The notes under the pieces were generated by a model that saw only the letters and a list, made by a program, of their open reading frames with translations, was not told the origin of the DNA and ran no database searches. A DNA stretch of 5,147 bases. Origin: Lamprocystis purpurea (GTDB lineage: Bacteria > Pseudomonadota > Gammaproteobacteria > Chromatiales > Chromatiaceae). Shown here in pieces: positions 1 to 5,147 of this stretch. The stretch is from positions 1 to 5,147 of the forward strand of contig DYRB01000258.1 in NCBI GenBank assembly GCA_020718945.1, written 5' to 3'. Numbering within the stretch: the first letter of the stretch is position 1; every line of letters begins with the position of its first letter. Both the position numbers and the translations under genes were made by a program.

Positions 1-33
1 CACGGTGTTTCCGGCCGCTGCGCCGGGTGTTGG

Positions 34-70
34 TCTCAAATTTGGAATTGCTGAGGCGCCGCGTCGGCGC
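34..70 (+). repeat. AT-rich 20-mer module with GC hairpin, copy 1
   Basis: TCTCAAATTTGGAATTGCTG (34-53) is followed by a perfect hairpin GCGCCG-CGT-CGGCGC (56-70). The 20-mer recurs at 1726-1745 with one mismatch and in inverted, degenerate form at 1572-1591. Each copy is followed by a GC-rich palindrome. It lies 20 bases beyond the ffh stop codon. Confidence 0.75.
56..70 (-). terminator. Possible ffh 3' hairpin (weak terminator candidate)
   Basis: The six-pair stem GCGCCG/CGGCGC with a 3-base loop lies just past the ffh stop. It could slow polymerase or protect the 3' end. On the ffh strand it is followed by CTCAGCAATTCC rather than a U-run, so it is not a standard intrinsic terminator and may simply be part of the repeat. 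Confidence 0.25.
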
Positions 71-89
71 GCAGGGCCCGAGCGCCGGC

Positions 90-1481
90 CTACCTGGGGA
101 AGCCGGGGGGCAGTCCGCCCATGCCGCCCATGCCGCCCATGCCCGGCAGCCGGCCCTTGAGGCCGCGCATCATCTTGGCCATGCCCCCGCCCTTCATCTT
201 CTTCATCACCTTCTGCATCTGGGCGAATTGCTTGAGCAGGCGGTTGAGGTCCTGGACCTGGGTCCCGGAGCCGGCGGCGATGCGCCGCTTGCGCGCCCCC
301 TTGATGATGTCCGGGAAGGCGCGCTCCTTGGGGGTCATGGAGTCGATCATGGCCACCAGGCGCTTCATCTCCTTGTCGTTGACCTGCGCCTTGACCTGAT
401 CCGGGATCTGCCCCATGCCGGGGAGCTTGTCCATCAGCCCCGCCATGCCGCCCATGGTGGCCATCTGTTTGATCTGGTCGCGGAAGTCCGCCAGGTCGAA
501 GCCGCCCTTCTTGAGCTTCTGGACCAGGCGCGCCGCCTCCTCGTGATCGACCTTGCGCTGGACCTCCTCCACCAGGGAGACCACGTCGCCCATGTCGAGG
601 ATGCGCGAGGCGAGCCGCTCCGGGTAGAAGGGCTCCAGGGCCGTGGTCTTCTCGCCCACGCCGATGAACTTGATGGGCTTGCCGGTGATGTGGCGGATGG
701 ACAGGGCCGCACCGCCGCGGGCGTCGCCGTCGGTCTTGGTGAGGATCACCCCGGTCAGCGGCAGGGCGTCGCCGAAGGCCTTGGCCGTGTTGGCCGCGTC
801 CTGGCCGGTCATGGAGTCCACCACAAACAGGGTCTCGATGGGATCGAGCGCCGCGTGCAGGGCGCGGATCTCGTCCATCATGGCCGCGTCGATGTGCAGC
901 CGGCCGGCGGTATCGACGATCAGCACATCCTTGTAGTGGCGTTTGGCGTGGTCCAGGGCCGCCCGGGCTATGGCCACCGGGTCCTGGTCCTTTGTGCTGG
1001 GGAAGAACTCGGCCCCCACCTCCGCGGCCAATGTGCGCAACTGCTCGATGGCCGCCGGGCGGTAGATGTCGCAGCTCACCAGCAGGGCCTTCTTGTTCTG
1101 CCGCTCCGCCAGCCAGCGGGCCAGCTTGGCCACGCTGGTGGTCTTGCCCGAGCCCTGGAGGCCGGCCATCAGCACCACCGCCGGGGGCTGGGCGGCCAGG
1201 TCCAGGGCCTCGTTGGCCTGGCCCATGACCCGCACCAACTCGTCGTGGACGACCTTGATCAGCACCTGGCCCGGGGTCAGGGAGCGGGCGACCTCCTCCC
1301 CCAGGGCCTGGGTGCGTACCGTTTCGATGAATTCGCGCACCACCGGCAGGGCGACATCCGCCTCCAGCAGGGCCATGCGCACCTCGCGCAAGGTGTCCTG
1401 GATGTTGTCCTCGGTCAGGCGGCCCTGGCCGCGCAGGTTGTTGAGGACCTTGGCGAAGCGGCCCTGCAAGTTCTCGAACAT
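90..1481 (-). CDS. ffh: Signal recognition particle protein Ffh (SRP54 GTPase)
   Basis: This is the protein subunit of the signal recognition particle. It binds 4.5S RNA and hydrophobic signal sequences of nascent chains, and with FtsY directs ribosomes to the SecYEG translocon. The 463-residue product has the full NG-M layout: a helical N domain (about 1-95), then a GTPase domain with P-loop GLQGSGKTT (107-115), DIYRPAA (138-144), DTAGR (190-194), TKTDGDARGG (248-257) and GVGEK (274-278). A methionine-rich M domain follows from about 326, with the SRP-RNA-binding signature RKRRIAAGSG (397-406). The C-terminus is a Met-Gly-rich tail. Length is normal for the family. The ATG at 1481 was chosen because MFENLQ is the usual Ffh N-terminus and an AGGGG lies just upstream; the 34 codons before it look non-coding. 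The gene is divergent from the ligase gene. In many gammaproteobacteria rpsP follows ffh, but that side is outside the window. Identity is essentially certain. Confidence 0.98.
   Translation of the reverse strand: MFENLQGRFAKVLNNLRGQGRLTEDNIQDTLREVRMALLEADVALPVVREFIETVRTQALGEEVARSLTPGQVLIKVVHDELVRVMGQANEALDLAAQPPAVVLMAGLQGSGKTTSVAKLARWLAERQNKKALLVSCDIYRPAAIEQLRTLAAEVGAEFFPSTKDQDPVAIARAALDHAKRHYKDVLIVDTAGRLHIDAAMMDEIRALHAALDPIETLFVVDSMTGQDAANTAKAFGDALPLTGVILTKTDGDARGGAALSIRHITGKPIKFIGVGEKTTALEPFYPERLASRILDMGDVVSLVEEVQRKVDHEEAARLVQKLKKGGFDLADFRDQIKQMATMGGMAGLMDKLPGMGQIPDQVKAQVNDKEMKRLVAMIDSMTPKERAFPDIIKGARKRRIAAGSGTQVQDLNRLLKQFAQMQKVMKKMKGGGMAKMMRGLKGRLPGMGGMGGMGGLPPGFPR
120..146 (-). repeat. 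Short tandem repeat encoding the Ffh Met-Gly tail
   Basis: Two exact copies of the 9-base unit CATGCCGCC and a third diverged copy encode GGM repeats near the Ffh C-terminus. Because the unit is a multiple of three, a change in copy number would lengthen or shorten the tail without a frameshift. Confidence 0.75.
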
Positions 1482-1526
1482 GGTTGACCCCTGGGAGCGG
1501 CGCGGCCCATCCGCGCAAAGCGCGAC

Positions 1527-1532
1527 AGTATA
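1527..1532 (-). promoter_or_regulatory. Candidate -10 element of the ffh promoter
   Basis: On the minus strand this reads TATACT, five of six bases matching the sigma-70 consensus. It lies 45 bases before the ffh ATG, which would give a leader of roughly 40 bases. No good -35 hexamer is found at 16-18 bases, so the promoter is tentative. The hairpin at 1539-1559 sits where the -35 region would be. Confidence 0.35.
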
Positions 1533-1538
1533 GGCGAA

Positions 1539-1566
1539 GTGGGAGTGTCGGCGTCCCACCGTGGGA
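1539..1566. repeat. Three-armed hairpin upstream of ffh
   Basis: GTGGGA (1539-1544), TCCCAC (1554-1559) and GTGGGA (1561-1566) form two mutually exclusive stems. Read on the minus strand they follow the degenerate AT-rich module at 1572-1591, so they probably correspond to the GC-hairpin half of that composite repeat. Confidence 0.6.
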
Positions 1567-1571
1567 GCGCC

Positions 1572-1591
1572 CAGCAGTTCCAAACTCGAAA
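1572..1591 (-). repeat. AT-rich 20-mer module, degenerate inverted copy
   Basis: On the minus strand this reads TTTCGAGTTTGGAACTGCTG, matching copy 1 (34-53) at 16 of 20 positions. The order of parts, 20-mer then GC-rich hairpin, is kept when read on this strand. Confidence 0.6.
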
Positions 1592-1604
1592 GCCAGATCG
1601 GTCT

Positions 1605-1697
1605 CCGTGGGAGCGGCGCCCCGCCGCGACCGCGTAATGTGGTAGTTACCGGGCTCGCTACGCTTCGCCCGGTCGCGCCGAGGCGGCGCTCCCACGG
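1605..1697. repeat. Facing pair of REP-like hairpins (BIME-like)
   Basis: Two copies of a 27-base unit beginning CCGTGGGAGCG face each other: 1605-1631 on the plus strand and 1671-1697 on the minus strand, with 24 of 27 positions identical. Each forms a hairpin of the type GCGGCG-CCC-CGCCGC. Between them lies a third stem ACCGGGC/GCCCGGT (1648-1673). The arrangement resembles paired REP elements of gammaproteobacteria. A third copy is at 5121-5147. Confidence 0.8.
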
Positions 1698-1725
1698 TGC
1701 CTCCGCCCTCGGTGCTCAACGATAG

Positions 1726-1765
1726 TCTCAAATTTGGAATTCCTGGGGAGCGCCCGCGTCCCGCC
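1726..1765 (+). repeat. AT-rich 20-mer module with GC-rich unit, copy 2
   Basis: TCTCAAATTTGGAATTCCTG (1726-1745) differs from copy 1 at one of 20 positions. It runs into a GC-rich unit (GGGGAGCGCCCGCGTCCCGCC), as copy 1 runs into its hairpin. Confidence 0.75.
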
Positions 1766-1767
1766 TT

Positions 1768-1816
1768 TGGAGCGCCGGCGTCCCGCCGGCACTGGGTTGC
1801 GCGGCGTCTCGCCGCA
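1768..1816 (+). repeat. Tandem GC-rich hairpins
   Basis: A perfect seven-pair hairpin GCCGGCG-TCC-CGCCGGC (1774-1790) is followed by GCGGCG-TCT-CGCCGC (1801-1815). Both share the pattern G/C stem plus a TCC or TCT loop with the preceding unit at 1744-1765, so this looks like a small cluster of related palindromes. Confidence 0.65.
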
Positions 1817-1950
1817 CGTCTGGGAGGGTCATGCCGGCACCCCGCCGAGCCCCCGTCAGCCCCCACCAGACCAGCCCCCACCCGACCAGGCCCCATTGCG
1901 CCCGATGCCCGGCCCCGCATACAGTCGCCCGGAACCCCGCCCACCCATGC

Positions 1951-1957
1951 AAAGGAG
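1951..1957 (+). promoter_or_regulatory. Ribosome binding site deciding the ligase start
   Basis: AAAGGAG is a near-consensus Shine-Dalgarno sequence with 9 bases before the ATG at 1967. It favours that start, and hence a protein beginning with the signal peptide, over upstream in-frame codons that have no such site. Confidence 0.75.
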
Positions 1958-1966
1958 CCGAGACCC

Positions 1967-2878
1967 ATGCCGACCGCGCCCAAGTCGCTGCTGCCGATCC
2001 CTGCCCGCCGGACCCCGGCCCACACCTGGCGGCCCCTCTTGGCCCTGCTGATCGCCGCCCTGGCCCAGGCCCAGGCCGAGTCCGCAGCCGCAACGGACGC
2101 TCCCACGCCCCCCGCCCTGATGCTCGCCGAGGTCTACCGACCCGGGGTGGACCTGTCTGCCTACTGGGTGAGCGAGAAGCTGGACGGCGTGCGCGCCTAC
2201 TGGGACGGCACCCACCTGGTCTCGCGTCGCGGGACCCGGCTGCAAGCGCCCGACTGGTTCACCGCCGGCTTCCCCAGCGTCCCCCTGGACGGCGAGCTGT
2301 GGTCGGGCCGCGGCGGCTTCGAGGTCCTCTCCGGCACGGTGCGCCAACAGGAGCCGGACGAGGCCGCCTGGCGGCGGGTGCGTTACATGGTCTTCGACCT
2401 GCCCGACGGGGGTGGTACCTTCGGCGAGCGCCTGGCCCGGCTGCGTGTCCTGCTCGCCGTGCCGGGCAATCCGCACCTCGCCCTGGTGGCCCAGGAGCGG
2501 GTGGCGGACCACGCCGCCCTGATGGCACGCCTGGACCAGGTCGTGGCCGGCGGCGGCGAGGGGCTGATGCTCCACCGCGACGATGCCCCTTACCGGGCCC
2601 TGCGTTCGGCGGACCTGCTCAAGCTCAAGCCTTACCTGGACGCCGAGGCGCGGGTGCTGGCCCAGCTCCCCGGCAAGGGCAAGTACGCCGGGATGCTGGG
2701 CGCGTTGGAGGTCGAGACCCCGGAGGGCATCCGCTTCGCCATCGGCACCGGGTTCAGCGACGCCCAGCGCCGTGCCCCGCCCCCCATCGGCAGCCTGGTG
2801 ACCTATCGGTACCGCGGCCTGACCGCCAAGGGCAGGCCGCGCTTCGCGAGCTTCCTGCGCGTGCGCGAAGACCCCTGA
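1967..2878 (+). CDS. ligE: Exported ATP-dependent DNA ligase, Lig E type
   Basis: This is a minimal ATP-dependent DNA ligase that seals 5'-phosphate/3'-OH nicks through an enzyme-AMP intermediate. The 303-residue product has motif I EKLDGVR (70-76, nucleophile K71), motif III LDGEL (107-111), motif IIIa VFDL (142-145), motif IV EGLMLH (198-203) and motif V LKLKPY (218-223). A C-terminal OB-fold starting near 236 contains GKGKYAGMLGAL and ends in RFASFLRVRED. No extra DNA-binding domain is present, as is usual for Lig E. Residues 1-37 form a signal peptide: basic region ending at R22, hydrophobic stretch PLLALLIAALA (23-33) and a likely cut after AQA at 37, so the enzyme should act in the periplasm. 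The ATG at 1967 follows an AAAGGAG ribosome site by 9 bases and begins the signal peptide directly; an in-frame GTG at 1697 would only add low-complexity sequence made of repeats. Roles in natural competence or extracellular DNA handling are proposed for the family and are an inference here. Confidence 0.93.
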   Translation: MPTAPKSLLPIPARRTPAHTWRPLLALLIAALAQAQAESAAATDAPTPPALMLAEVYRPGVDLSAYWVSEKLDGVRAYWDGTHLVSRRGTRLQAPDWFTAGFPSVPLDGELWSGRGGFEVLSGTVRQQEPDEAAWRRVRYMVFDLPDGGGTFGERLARLRVLLAVPGNPHLALVAQERVADHAALMARLDQVVAGGGEGLMLHRDDAPYRALRSADLLKLKPYLDAEARVLAQLPGKGKYAGMLGALEVETPEGIRFAIGTGFSDAQRRAPPPIGSLVTYRYRGLTAKGRPRFASFLRVREDP

Positions 2879-2902
2879 GCGTGCCGCCAGGCCCCTGGAA
2901 AG

Positions 2903-3049
2903 AGCAATTCGGCCGCAAATTACGCAAATTTACGCAAATGGGTCAGTCAGTTAGGCGGAGTCCGCGAGTCACCCGCAGGGTGATCCGGAGACCGACGGGA
3001 AGTTCTTGTTTATTTGCGTCTATTTGCGTTCATTTGCGGCTCCACTGCT
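2903..3049. repeat. Palindromic element with phased CGCAAAT units, possibly MITE-like
   Basis: The left arm has CGCAAAT at 2914, 2923 and 2933. The right arm has the reverse complement ATTTGCG at 3012, 3022 and 3032. The arms (2912-2939 and 3012-3040) match over almost their whole length with one gap, and weaker symmetry reaches outward to AGCA (2903) and TGCT (3046). The 72-base interior has a perfect six-pair hairpin TCACCC-GCA-GGGTGA (2969-2983) and a short palindrome GCGGA/TCCGC (2955-2965). It fills the junction between the convergent ligase and RlmN-like genes. It has no coding capacity and no obvious target-site duplication. A structured 3' end for both transcripts is possible. Confidence 0.8.
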
Positions 3050-3071
3050 TGTCTTGGGAAGAACCTACCGG

Positions 3072-4085
3072 TCAGCCTGAATCCCGCGTCAGGAGCACCC
3101 GCGCCCGCAACTGGCCGCAGCCCCCGTCGATGTCCTGCCCGGCGGAGTTGCGCAGCCGTGTAACTATGCCCCGGCGTTGCAGGTAGTCGGCCATAGCCGA
3201 GGCCCGCTCCGGGCTGGGGCGGCGGTAGCCCAGGCCCTCGTTGGGGTTGTAGGGGATGAAGTTCATCATGGCGTACTTGCCGGCCAGCAGGCGGGCCAGG
3301 GCCTCGAGCTCCGCGTCGCCGTCGTTGACCCCGGCGAGCAGGGTCCATTGGTACTGAATGGGGTAGCGGGTGGCCCGGGCATAGGTCTCCGCCAGGTCCA
3401 CCAGCTCGGCGGGCTCGATGCGTGGGGCCTTGGGCAGCAGCCGTGCCCGCAGTTCGGCGTCGGTGCTGTGCAGGGACAGGGCCAGGGCTGGTTTGACCGG
3501 GCCGCGGGGCAGGCGCTCGAACACCCGCCGGTCGCCCACGGTGGAGAAGACCAGGTGCTTGTGGCCTATGGCCCCCAGGGTGCCGAGCAGTTCTATGGCC
3601 TCCAGCACAGCGTCCAGGTTGTGGGCCGGCTCCCCCATGCCCATGAAGACCACCCGGGAGACGCTGCGCCGGCCTCGGGCCAGGGCCACCTGGGCGACGA
3701 TCTCGGCGCTGCCGAGCTGGCGGCTCAGGCCGTCCCGCCCGGTCATGCAGAAGACACAGCCCACGGCGCAGCCGACCTGGGTGGAGACGCAGAGCCCGTC
3801 CCGGGGCAGCAGCACCGATTCCACGGTCTGGCCGTCGGACAGTTCCACCAACAGGCGCGCCGAGCCGTCGGCCCCCGGGTGCTCGGAGTGCAGTCGGGCC
3901 AGTCCGGCCAACTCCGCGGTCAGTCCCGGGAGGTCAAGGCGGAGGGCCAGGGGCAGGAAGTCCTCGGCCTTCTGGCGGCGGGTGTCCAGCGGGCCCGCCT
4001 GGGCCCAGGCCTTCAGGATGCGCTCCTCGTGGCAGGGCTTGGCCCCCAGGGCGCGCAGGCGTTGGCGGATCTGGTCGATGCGCAT
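3072..4085 (-). CDS. RlmN/Cfr-family radical SAM RNA methyltransferase (RlmN-like)
   Basis: This is a radical S-adenosylmethionine enzyme of the RlmN/Cfr family, which methylates an sp2 carbon of adenosine in RNA (A2503 of 23S rRNA, and position 37 of some tRNAs, for RlmN). The 337-residue product carries the iron-sulfur motif CAVGCVFC with C106, C110 and C113. C99 lies seven residues before C106, matching the catalytic C118 of E. coli RlmN. C323, in GQDIDGGCGQL, matches the methyl-carrying C355. GMGEP (149-153), FSTVGD (180-185), ALSLHS (202-207), AGVND (251-255) and NFIPYNPNEG (275-284) complete the family pattern. It is nearly 50 residues shorter than E. coli RlmN, mostly at the N-terminus, and lacks the usual rlmN-pilF-ispG neighbourhood. 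It may therefore be a paralogue, and its substrate is uncertain. The ATG at 4085 has no good ribosome site. It lies 42 bases after the ATPase gene, which suggests co-transcription and perhaps translational coupling. Confidence 0.9.
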   Translation of the reverse strand: MRIDQIRQRLRALGAKPCHEERILKAWAQAGPLDTRRQKAEDFLPLALRLDLPGLTAELAGLARLHSEHPGADGSARLLVELSDGQTVESVLLPRDGLCVSTQVGCAVGCVFCMTGRDGLSRQLGSAEIVAQVALARGRRSVSRVVFMGMGEPAHNLDAVLEAIELLGTLGAIGHKHLVFSTVGDRRVFERLPRGPVKPALALSLHSTDAELRARLLPKAPRIEPAELVDLAETYARATRYPIQYQWTLLAGVNDGDAELEALARLLAGKYAMMNFIPYNPNEGLGYRRPSPERASAMADYLQRRGIVTRLRNSAGQDIDGGCGQLRARVLLTRDSG

Positions 4086-4127
4086 GGGGCGGGTCAGGGG
4101 TAGCCCCGACCCGGATCCAGGGCGGCT

Positions 4128-4862
4128 TCAGAGGGCGTCGGCAGGCTTCGGGGCTGGCGTCGGCGCCCGGGTAAACAGGGAGTCGGACACCCGGTCGAGT
4201 TGTTGATAGACCCTGTGGGTCCACACCTTGACCCGCTGCCGGTCCATCAGGCCCAGGCCGCTCTCCTTGGTGTGGGCGGCGGCCCACAGGCTGGCGTTGC
4301 CATGGTCGATCTTGCGCATGGTGGCGGCGTGCAGGTCGGGCAGGTCGAGGGCCGCGGCGCCCAAACCGTCCGCGCGGGCCTGGGCGGCGGACGCCTGGTA
4401 GGCGGAGAAGTCCTTGCCGCGCCCGTAGTTGCGCACCACCACATAGCTGGCGGCGCCGTCGTAGCGGTCGAGCAGGGTGTCGAGCAGGGCGATGCCGTCG
4501 GCCCCGTCGTCGAGCACATGCCAGAAGACCACCGGGACCTGCTGCTCGCCGGCCAGGGCGAGCAGGTCGTTCTGGTCGATCCAGCGGTGCAGGGGCAGGG
4601 AGGTCTGGGCGGCCAGGTCCACCAGGATGTCCTGGTCGGCCTCCAGGGCCGCCTCCATGAGTTGGTCGGCGCTCTCGAAGTCGTCCAGGGCCATGGGGGC
4701 GCTGAAGTCGCCGTAGAAGCGCAGCAGGGCGCCGTGGGAGCGGTCGGTGTCGAAGGCGCGGAAGGGCAGGGCGCGGTCGATGTGGTATTGGGCCAGGAGG
4801 CGGGCCAGGACGGACTTGCCGACCCCGCCCTTTTCGCCGCCGACGAAGTGGATCTTGCTCAT
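4128..4862 (-). CDS. ParA/MinD/TraL-like deviant Walker P-loop ATPase
   Basis: The 244-residue product is a cytoplasmic P-loop ATPase of the ParA/MinD superfamily. The deviant Walker A motif KGGVGKS (11-17) keeps the signature lysine K11 as well as K16. A Walker A' strand AFDTDRSHG (36-44) follows, then a Walker B-like ILVDLAAQT (79-87). It resembles the conjugation protein TraL and proteins annotated as MobD-like mobilisation proteins more than chromosome-partitioning ParA: the N-terminus KIHFVGGEKGGVGKS and a following LLAQY fit that group. No DNA-binding helix-turn-helix, transmembrane segment or MinD-type C-terminal membrane helix is seen; the tail is Pro/Ala-rich. No relaxase, ParB or other mobilisation gene is nearby. 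The ATG at 4862 was chosen because it starts the conserved beta strand just before the P-loop; GGAG lies 12 bases upstream. In-frame codons back to 5078 run through hairpins and homopolymer and look non-coding. Its partner and function are unknown. It is probably the first gene of a two-gene operon. Confidence 0.85.
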   Translation of the reverse strand: MSKIHFVGGEKGGVGKSVLARLLAQYHIDRALPFRAFDTDRSHGALLRFYGDFSAPMALDDFESADQLMEAALEADQDILVDLAAQTSLPLHRWIDQNDLLALAGEQQVPVVFWHVLDDGADGIALLDTLLDRYDGAASYVVVRNYGRGKDFSAYQASAAQARADGLGAAALDLPDLHAATMRKIDHGNASLWAAAHTKESGLGLMDRQRVKVWTHRVYQQLDRVSDSLFTRAPTPAPKPADAL

Positions 4863-5034
4863 GACTGCTGGCCGCTCCGGATGGATTGCGATGAGGGGCG
4901 ATGGGCTGATGCCGCCGCTGGGGCGAAGGCGCGGCATGGTAGACCTTTGGTCGCGGGCGGTCGAGCGGTTGGGTTGCGGTTCCAAGCTTCCAGCCGGTAG
5001 CTTCCCTCTTCTCTCTTCTGAGTGCCCATCCGTC

Positions 5035-5048
5035 GCGGCTGAAGCCGC
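5035..5048. repeat. Small perfect hairpin GCGGC-TGAA-GCCGC
   Basis: A five-pair GC stem with a four-base loop lies about 170 bases before the ATPase start. The A8 run at 5057-5064 lies on the wrong side for an intrinsic terminator in either direction: on the minus strand the T-run comes before the hairpin. It is more likely another dispersed palindromic unit. Confidence 0.5.
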
Positions 5049-5120
5049 TGCCACGCAAAAAAAAGGCTCTGTCTGCATTAGCTGTTGGGGACGGCCAAGT
5101 CATTGAAGTGGCGGGTATTG

Positions 5121-5147
5121 CCGTGGGAGCGGCGCCTCGCCGCGACG
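5121..5147 (+). repeat. REP-like 27-mer, third copy
   Basis: This copy matches the one at 1605-1631 at 25 of 27 positions and keeps the GCGGCG/CGCCGC stem. It touches the window edge, so a facing partner may lie beyond. Confidence 0.75.

Larger units (their letters stand above)
1482..1966. other. Divergent intergenic region filled with repeats, no gene
   Basis: This 485-base region separates the divergent ffh and ligase starts. Reading frames across it are made of palindromic GC-rich units and show no recognisable protein. From left to right it holds the ffh ribosome site and -10 element, a three-armed hairpin (1539-1566), an inverted degenerate copy of an AT-rich module (1572-1591), a facing pair of REP-like hairpins (1605-1697), a second AT-rich module (1725-1745) and a run of GC-rich hairpins (1744-1815). 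The last 150 bases are C-rich and low in complexity and lead to the ligase ribosome site. No convincing ligase promoter was found. Confidence 0.7.
4863..5147. other. Upstream region of the ATPase operon, no gene seen
   Basis: These 285 bases before the ATPase start contain a direct repeat AGCTTCC (4985-4991 and 4999-5005), a pyrimidine-rich tract (5001-5019), a hairpin with a TGAA loop (5035-5048), an A8 run (5057-5064) and a REP-like copy at the window edge. No confident promoter was found: GCTAAT on the minus strand near 5077-5082 is only a partial -10 match with no -35. Confidence 0.55.

Noticed and set aside
27..1487. Long plus-strand open frame (486 codons) opposite ffh
   Set aside because: It is the antisense shadow of a high-GC gene: the product is His/Leu/Gly-rich with no recognisable domain, while the minus strand encodes a full Ffh.
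2912..3040. Replication-origin iterons or a CRISPR-like array
   Set aside because: The CGCAAAT units are short and arranged as an inverted pair of triplets with no replication initiator gene nearby. Units of 9-10 bases have no room for spacers.
1831..3186. Long plus-strand open frame (451 codons) overlapping the ligase
   Set aside because: Its product is Pro/Arg/Gly-rich and runs through the ligase gene and the CGCAAAT palindrome in another frame. The ligase frame has all the catalytic motifs and a ribosome site.
3177..4103. Plus-strand open frame opposite the RlmN-like gene
   Set aside because: It is an antisense shadow with Gly/Gln/His-rich composition; the minus strand has the conserved radical SAM sequence.
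4086..4130. Stop-codon readthrough fusing the ATPase to the RlmN-like protein
   Set aside because: The two genes are in the same frame with 14 sense codons between TGA and ATG, but no recoding signal is visible and both ends look complete. The shared frame is likely chance.
4128..4862. Evidence of an integrated plasmid or mobilisable element from the TraL/MobD-like ATPase
   Set aside because: No relaxase, transfer origin, integrase or attachment site is visible, and base composition looks like that of the neighbouring genes.
5035..5064. Intrinsic terminator formed by the hairpin and homopolymer run
   Set aside because: On the plus strand the hairpin is followed by A rather than T. On the minus strand the T-run precedes the hairpin, and no convincing stem lies before it.
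4863..5078. N-terminal extension of the ATPase by 72 codons
   Set aside because: The extension crosses an A8 run and a hairpin, looks like no domain, and the family normally starts just before the P-loop strand, as MSKIHF does.

Overview
The window is GC-rich DNA (the reading frames favour G or C at third positions) with four protein-coding genes, all complete, separated by repeat-laden intergenic DNA. The gene set and the style of the dispersed GC-rich hairpin repeats suggest a gammaproteobacterium, possibly a purple sulfur bacterium of the Chromatiales. That placement is an inference from general resemblance; no marker in the window proves it.

Layout. On the minus strand at the left is ffh (90-1481), the protein subunit of the signal recognition particle. 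Its upstream region is shared with a divergent plus-strand gene (1967-2878) encoding a small ATP-dependent DNA ligase with an N-terminal signal peptide, of the exported Lig E type. The 485-bp space between them (1482-1966) carries no credible gene. It holds a probable ffh -10 element, a hairpin cluster, a facing pair of REP-like hairpins and two copies of an AT-rich 20-mer module. The ligase converges on a minus-strand pair: a ParA/MinD/TraL-like P-loop ATPase (4128-4862), then after 42 bp an RlmN-family radical SAM enzyme (3072-4085). The two are probably co-transcribed. The convergent junction (2879-3071) is almost filled by a palindromic element whose arms each carry three CGCAAAT units spaced about 10 bp apart.

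How the genes fit together. Ffh delivers nascent membrane proteins to the inner membrane. The ligase is predicted to leave the cytoplasm and seal nicks in periplasmic or incoming DNA. No pathway obviously links these two; they look like ordinary chromosomal neighbours. The ATPase and radical SAM pair is the least understood part. The radical SAM protein keeps every cysteine needed for RlmN/Cfr-type adenosine C-methylation but is shorter than E. coli RlmN and sits beside an ATPase whose partner is unknown.

The most notable non-gene signals are the CGCAAAT palindrome, a REP-like 27-mer in three copies with a compensatory base-pair change in its stem, and an AT-rich module followed by a GC hairpin that appears three times around ffh. 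No tRNA, rRNA, CRISPR array, insertion sequence or prophage was seen, and no clearly new multi-gene system.
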